This document shows positions 59,790-64,000 of a stretch of DNA of 64,000 nt, one piece after another (the first letter of the stretch is position 1; each line of letters starts with the position of its first letter). Source of the stretch: Ceratorhiza oryzae-sativae (lineage: Eukaryota; Basidiomycota; Agaricomycetes; Cantharellales; Ceratobasidiaceae). The translations under genes and the position numbers were made by a program. The notes beneath the pieces were generated by a model. That model worked only from the letters and a program-made list of their open reading frames with translations. It was not told the DNA's origin and made no database searches. The stretch spans positions 1,612,001 through 1,676,000 of the forward strand of contig JARWMV010000234.1 in NCBI GenBank assembly GCA_030998015.1, given 5' to 3'.

Positions 59790-60095
59790 TGCAAGGGAAG
59801 GAAGTTGTGGGAGAGCTGAGGAGCTGGACTGGGCTGCATATTGTATTTTCAGCCGGCGTTGACAGATATCTACGGGGCAACAACAAATGACGTAGCGTTC
59901 GTAACAGAGGAAAGTTTACACGTGTTGTCGCGCAGCTGCTAAAGCGCTGATAAGAACGTAGGAAATGAGGCAAAGCGTTCGGTTGTTTCTCTCCGCACCA
60001 GTTGGGTATTGAATCAAAATTGGGCCCGACGCCATTTTGCGAGTGACCGCAGGCATATGCCAGACGTGGCACTCAAAGATTAGCATGATTTTGCC

Positions 60096-61651
60096 CTATT
60101 CCTTATAATTCACGGGGTTTCGCCGCCTTTTGGGTCGTCCCTCGGGAGCCGTCGTTCCCTCAGCCTCGGTTTCTAGCCCCACCTTGGCGGCGAGTGGAGC
60201 CCCCGTTGTTGACGAGGTAGCATCAGGAGCATCGGATTTTCGTTTTTTGGAAACTAGACAGCAGGTATTAGACGTGCGTCATAAGGACGGGATTGTGATC
60301 TCACCTCGCGGCTTCTGGGATGCTCCAACTGATTTTTCCGTTTGATTTTCGTCTAATGGGTCGGTATCGGCCCCAGGTGCGGGCGATGGAAGGGGCAGAG
60401 TCGCATCGTTGGCAGCAGCAGCAGCGTCTGGCACTAAGCCAAAGTTCGCAAAGGATTTAAGGTCTGCGGTGAATAGTATCTAGAACGTACGGGGAGCCGA
60501 TTCAGTGATAATTTCTTGCGGTAATAGAGAACGTTACCAAGTGAGCCCAGCCAGCATACGGCCCCCAGGCTTCAGTAAACTTTGTGGCAATCTCGCTGTA
60601 GAGCCTTGGGGTCATGCTTTTCGATTGCCCGGCTCGGCTCCTAAAGCCGTACATCTTCGTGGCAATTTGTTGAACATGAGTATCCACAGGGACAACCTCG
60701 GTCTGTAGAACAGGAAACTGTAAATAAACCGTATGCAGGACATGGTGCTCACAAGCGACCTACCTTGTCAAGGGACATTAATAATATGCAGTCGGCAACC
60801 TTCGGCCCAACACCCTGAAATTCCAGTAGACGTTCTCTCGCTTCGCTCGTGGGTAGATTGCGTAGCTCAAGCAAAGCTTTGGTAGGTTGCTCGTGCTTTT
60901 CACATAGCATCGCGGCGGTTTTCTGGATGTACTTGGCTCGATATCCAAACCCTAGCTCTCGTAGTTTAGCCTCAACGTTGGAGTCAGCGAGTGCAGAAGG
61001 CGGGGGGAAGGCATGCCAAGCGGAGCCCAAGGGTGGGCCTTCCAGTTCCGACCTGGAGCACAGTGGCGGGCTGAAATGGATACAAAGTGATTGCACCATG
61101 GATGTTATACGGGATATATGGTTGTTCTGACTACAGATGAAGCTAGGAAGGGTTAGTAATGTTACTGGGCAAGTATACTGATACCTTGCTCACCTTACTA
61201 AATTCTCCCAAGGATCTTGCCTCAACAATCTAATCCCGGGGAAACGCGGTGAAACTTTCTTGAAAACATGATCCGACTTGCTCCACTCGTTATAGAGCTT
61301 CTCCAGGTCAACATCTAGTTGAAAATAGTCCCAGAGCCAGGCTCGGGTCGAATCCTCTATTTCAGAACTCAGGTCAAGCGATGACCCACTTGGGACATGA
61401 GCTCGATAGTATAGCGTCTCATCGGTCTGCCGAAGACATACTATACGATCAGCCAGAGTTAGGCGCCACTCTTCGGTTGGGAACGGATGGTTGGGGGGTT
61501 GTGATCCAGACGTAGTAGTTTCAGACTTCACAGTTGGGCCACTGCCTTCCGGATCAAGAGTTACTACAGTCCACCGAAACGATTGTCCAGATTTTAGGAC
61601 GGCCTTGAGGTTCAACTGTGCCACAGAAATACTCAGAGACTTAAAGATCAT
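60096..61651 (-). CDS. OGG1: 8-oxoguanine DNA glycosylase OGG1
   Basis: Removes 8-oxoguanine and nicks the strand in base excision repair. N-terminal beta domain: LNLKAVLKSGQSFRW. Middle: YYRAHVP, LDVDLEKLYNEWS, GIRLLRQDPWENL and SFICSQNNHISRI by splicing. HhH-GPD: LLEFQGVGPKVADCILLMSLDK with the catalytic Lys, then VPVDTHVQQIA with the catalytic Asp. Helical end: GPYAGWAHL joined to ILFTADLKSF by an intron whose acceptor is the TAG before ATACTATTC. The C-terminal tail is basic (RPKRRRNP), NLS-like. The ATG at 61651 (MIFKSLSISVAQL) fits family starts; an in-frame ATG at 61717 would add 22 residues. A long Ala/Pro linker precedes the tail. Confidence 0.9.
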
Positions 61652-61809
61652 GTCAGCCCGATCGTGGTCGTCCAGTGTGGCTCGATCGTAATTTGGAAAT
61701 AAGCTCGAGGTCAACATGTAAAAACATCAAACAGAAGTTTCATTCAATTCAATATGCAAGACAAGTGCTAGTCGAAAACAATAACAAGGGAGTCCATAAG
61801 TCGCAGCCA

Positions 61810-63431
61810 CTAGTCCTCGTCGATATCAATGACCTCTTTCCCACTTAATGTATTGCCCTTGCCCCATCGAGGCTTAGGTTTAGGGGCCGACGCGGACGGC
61901 CCGGCTGGCTGCGAAGAAGCCGCCGGACGAGACCCTCCGGCCAGTGTTTGGCCTGCACCAGAGAATGAAGTGGCCTAAAGTCTCATGGGTCGACACGCAA
62001 GAATCACCTATTAGAGCGAGACTCACCTCGGGTGCTTGGAGCGTTGCCTCGGTGGTCGCATCGGGCTCTTTGTACGGAACAACGGAGTATCCAAAGAACA
62101 ACTTTCCAAACGGCAGGCCCAGAGGTGCCGGAGCTCGTTTATCGTTTTCAAGGTCGTCAGTCGTCATGGTGAGTACTTTGCTGCTCAAGATTTCAATGCC
62201 AAGGAACGAAATAAAACAAAAACGGCATACTCTGTACGAATGATCGTGCTGCTGGGATCGACTTCCTCAATCTTCCTCACTGACTTTCCTTTTCCTTTGG
62301 TCTTTCGTCCAGAAAGAGTTTGACCAGCGCCCCTGAACGGATCGAAGCCTCCAGTAGCATCAGATGATGCGCCTGCGACTGGGCCGGCTATACCAAGGCT
62401 AGAGCCTGGGCGACTCGATCCTGGGGTAGAGTTGTTGAGATCAATCTTGAGTTTCTCAGCCATGGTTGGCGGAGGAGCAGCAGGTGTTCGGACTGGTTCA
62501 ACATATCCCTTGGGTGTCGCAAAGTCAACCTCTAGGTCGACATCGATGATGTTAATGCCGGCCGCCCCAGCCAGATCGGCATGGTTCGGTTTCACCTCCA
62601 TAACGAGAAATGAGAATGGCATCATGTTGTACTGAATCTCGAATATGTCTCCTTGAGTGAGTGCCGCAAAGTTGCGTAAGGAACTCTCTAGCCTGAATGG
62701 ACGACGAGTCAAGATAAACCAATCCAAGTGGCTGAAATCACGCCATACACTGCTTTAGGATCGGAAACCTCGATAAACTCCTTCTCTTGAGCTTGGATCT
62801 TGACAAACGTCCCCTTGACAAGGTTCGCGGTGCTGATTCGAATAGGGTCTCCTTCACTAAGCCGTAGCGTTCTCATCATCTGCACGCAGTGATGAATTCC
62901 GAGGGTTACCACAAGGCCGGACAGTAGCTTACCCAAAAGGGAAGGTGAGCACACCCTTCCTCCGCAATAAACTCCAAAACACCACAATGTGTGGTGGCGG
63001 CTGGGTTGGAAGGGTTCTTCAACTGGAATAACCATGGGCCATCGAGGTCAAGCTCAGCTGAGGAACGATAAGTGCATATGCCGTGGAGTGATAGACAGTT
63101 ACTTACAGAGGTTGGCCAAGGATGAGGGTGGTAGAATGACTGTAGCTACGTCAAACTCCATTCAAGTCTTCAAAATATATCCGACGCTCACTCTTGCCAC
63201 CGAAACTGACGTTGACACGTTCCTTTCCAGGCAGCATTGCCATGCTGTAGGCCTTCATATATTCATCATACCCACGGCGACCGCGCCTCCCTCCTGGACC
63301 ACCCATACCACCAAAGTTTGGAGGAAACAAGCCACCTGGGGCGTTGGGTATCATTCCATCCTCGTCATAAAACTATGTGTGAATGTTCAGTGAATACATG
63401 GGGGTGGCAGACTGTTTAGGAGTATCACCAT
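61810..63431 (-). CDS. UFD1: Ubiquitin fusion degradation protein 1 (Ufd1)
   Basis: Cdc48/p97 cofactor (with Npl4) that binds polyubiquitin for ER-associated degradation. The first coding exon is just the ATG at 63431-63429; splicing to TTTTATGACGAGGATGGAATG gives MFYDEDGM. Conserved UT3 domain: [80 protein letters not shown]. The tail carries GLPFGKLFFGY and a C-terminal acidic DIDED. Five or six introns. Confidence 0.9.
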
Positions 63432-63723
63432 TGTGTCTGGTGTTGTTGCAGAGCGCAATGAGGGAGCCAAAACCTCGAGTTAAACAAGCAAACGATCGAT
63501 CAAATTGTGAGAAGCAGCCAGATGTGGTAGACGAGAATGACGCGTCGCGTTAATGTAATATTGCCTTAAACGCTCAGGGGTCAATGAGCACCAGGCGCTT
63601 AGTGTCACGTGCACATGGCGATGATGCCACGTATTTATGATGTCAGCAGGCTGCCTCCCCTGAGTAAAAGCCCACTTTTGACGCAAGACAGCCACCGACC
63701 GCCTAATATCTGCTTTCGCCGCC
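63432..63723. promoter_or_regulatory. Bidirectional promoter region, UFD1 / SAR1
   Basis: 292 bases between the start codons of UFD1 and SAR1, both ER-linked housekeeping genes. No distinct TATA box seen. Confidence 0.4.
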
Positions 63724-64000
63724 ATGTTTATTGTCAACTGGTTCTGGGACGTTCTTGCTCAGCTCGGTGCGTACTAGGCCTTTCCAGTCTGCCAACCACA
63801 CCTCACACCGTACACAGGCCTGTTGCACAAGAACGCGAAGATTCTGTTCCTTGGACTTGACAACGCCGGAAAGACGGTGAGCAGAATTACTCTCAAATGG
63901 CAGCCTGAAAATTAGCTAAACAATGCGCTAGACTCTTCTGCACATGCTGAAGAATGACCGACTAGCAACATTGCAGCCTACACTTCATCCAAGTAGGTAC
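63724..64000 (+). CDS. SAR1: Small GTPase Sar1, 5' part
   Basis: COPII coat GTPase that starts vesicle budding at the ER. Starts MFIVNWFWDVLAQLGL, the Sar1 amphipathic N-terminal helix, followed by NAKILFLGLDNAGKTTLLHML with the P-loop GLDNAGKT. Continues LKNDRLATLQPTLHPS, the switch I region. Introns at about 63767-63817 and 63878-63931. The gene runs off the right edge of the window. Confidence 0.92.

Noticed and set aside
60460..60545. Apparent frameshift near the end of the OGG1 glycosylase domain
   Set aside because: Using GTAACG as donor and the TAG before ATACTATTC as acceptor gives GWAHL-ILFTADLKSF, the expected family sequence.

Overview
The window is nuclear DNA of a filamentous basidiomycete. 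Almost every gene is broken by several introns of about 45-65 bases, genes sit close together on both strands, and the protein set is that of an Agaricomycete. The short heme-thiolate peroxygenases, the local BTB expansion and general codon use would suit a Rhizoctonia-like species (Cantharellales), but that placement is inference. I see no bacterial, viral or transposase genes, no CRISPR array and no rRNA.

Layout, left to right. 0.7-3.4 kb: large subunit of chromatin assembly factor 1 (+). 4.2-8.6 kb: RRM plus Pumilio RNA-binding protein (+). 8.6-11.8 kb: gene-poor, with a possible tRNA-derived repeat. 11.8-13.1 kb: linker histone H1 (+). 13.5-15.0 kb: AKR7-type aldo-keto reductase (+). 15.3-15.8 kb: eIF1 (-). 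16.0-16.7 kb: Fyv7-like rRNA-processing protein (+). 16.8-18.9 kb: type II membrane protein with a fucosyltransferase-like motif (-). 19.3-20.2 kb: SNRNP27 (-), divergent from a small coiled-coil protein (+). 21.2-23.0 kb: Gfo/Idh/MocA oxidoreductase (+). 23.3-24.8 kb: omega-amidase NIT2 (+). 25.1-26.6 kb: Ydj1-type DnaJ (+). 26.8-27.5 kb: UPF0538 protein (-). 27.8-30.8 kb: GH3 beta-glucosidase with PA14 (+). 32.7-35.3 kb: eIF2B epsilon (-). 35.6-36.7 kb: Ala/Glu/Pro-rich protein (-). 38.0-39.0 kb: Sur7/PalI membrane protein (+). 39.2-41.6 kb: NOP2 (-). 42.0-44.0 kb: tandem pair of short peroxygenases (+). 44.1-46.9 kb: UTP4 (-). 47.0-49.2 kb: uncharacterised protein (+). 49.5-55.5 kb: array of four BTB genes and one BTB pseudogene, all minus. 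55.7-57.0 kb: Slt11/RBM22 (+). 57.0-58.7 kb: mitochondrial PDK/BCKDK-type kinase (-). 59.1-59.8 kb: basic nuclear-type protein (-). 60.1-61.7 kb: OGG1 (-). 61.8-63.4 kb: UFD1 (-). 63.7 kb to the end: SAR1, cut by the window edge (+).

Most of the window is housekeeping: chromatin (CAF-1, H1), ribosome biogenesis (Fyv7, Nop2, Utp4), translation initiation (eIF1, eIF2B epsilon), splicing (SNRNP27, Slt11) and protein quality control (DnaJ, Ufd1). The two accessory islands are the peroxygenase pair and the BTB array. The BTB array is the best candidate for something undescribed: its members are intronless in an intron-rich neighbourhood, and they share a cysteine module after the BTB fold (CxxC, a single C about 28-38 residues on, then CxxC about 16-20 residues further) that I cannot assign to a named domain.

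Two technical themes matter for reading the genes. Several introns can only be placed with GC-AG boundaries (three in the aldo-keto reductase alone). In four genes the conserved reading frame slips by one missing base (H1, SNRNP27, the Ala/Glu/Pro-rich protein, NIT2), which looks more like sequence error than gene decay.
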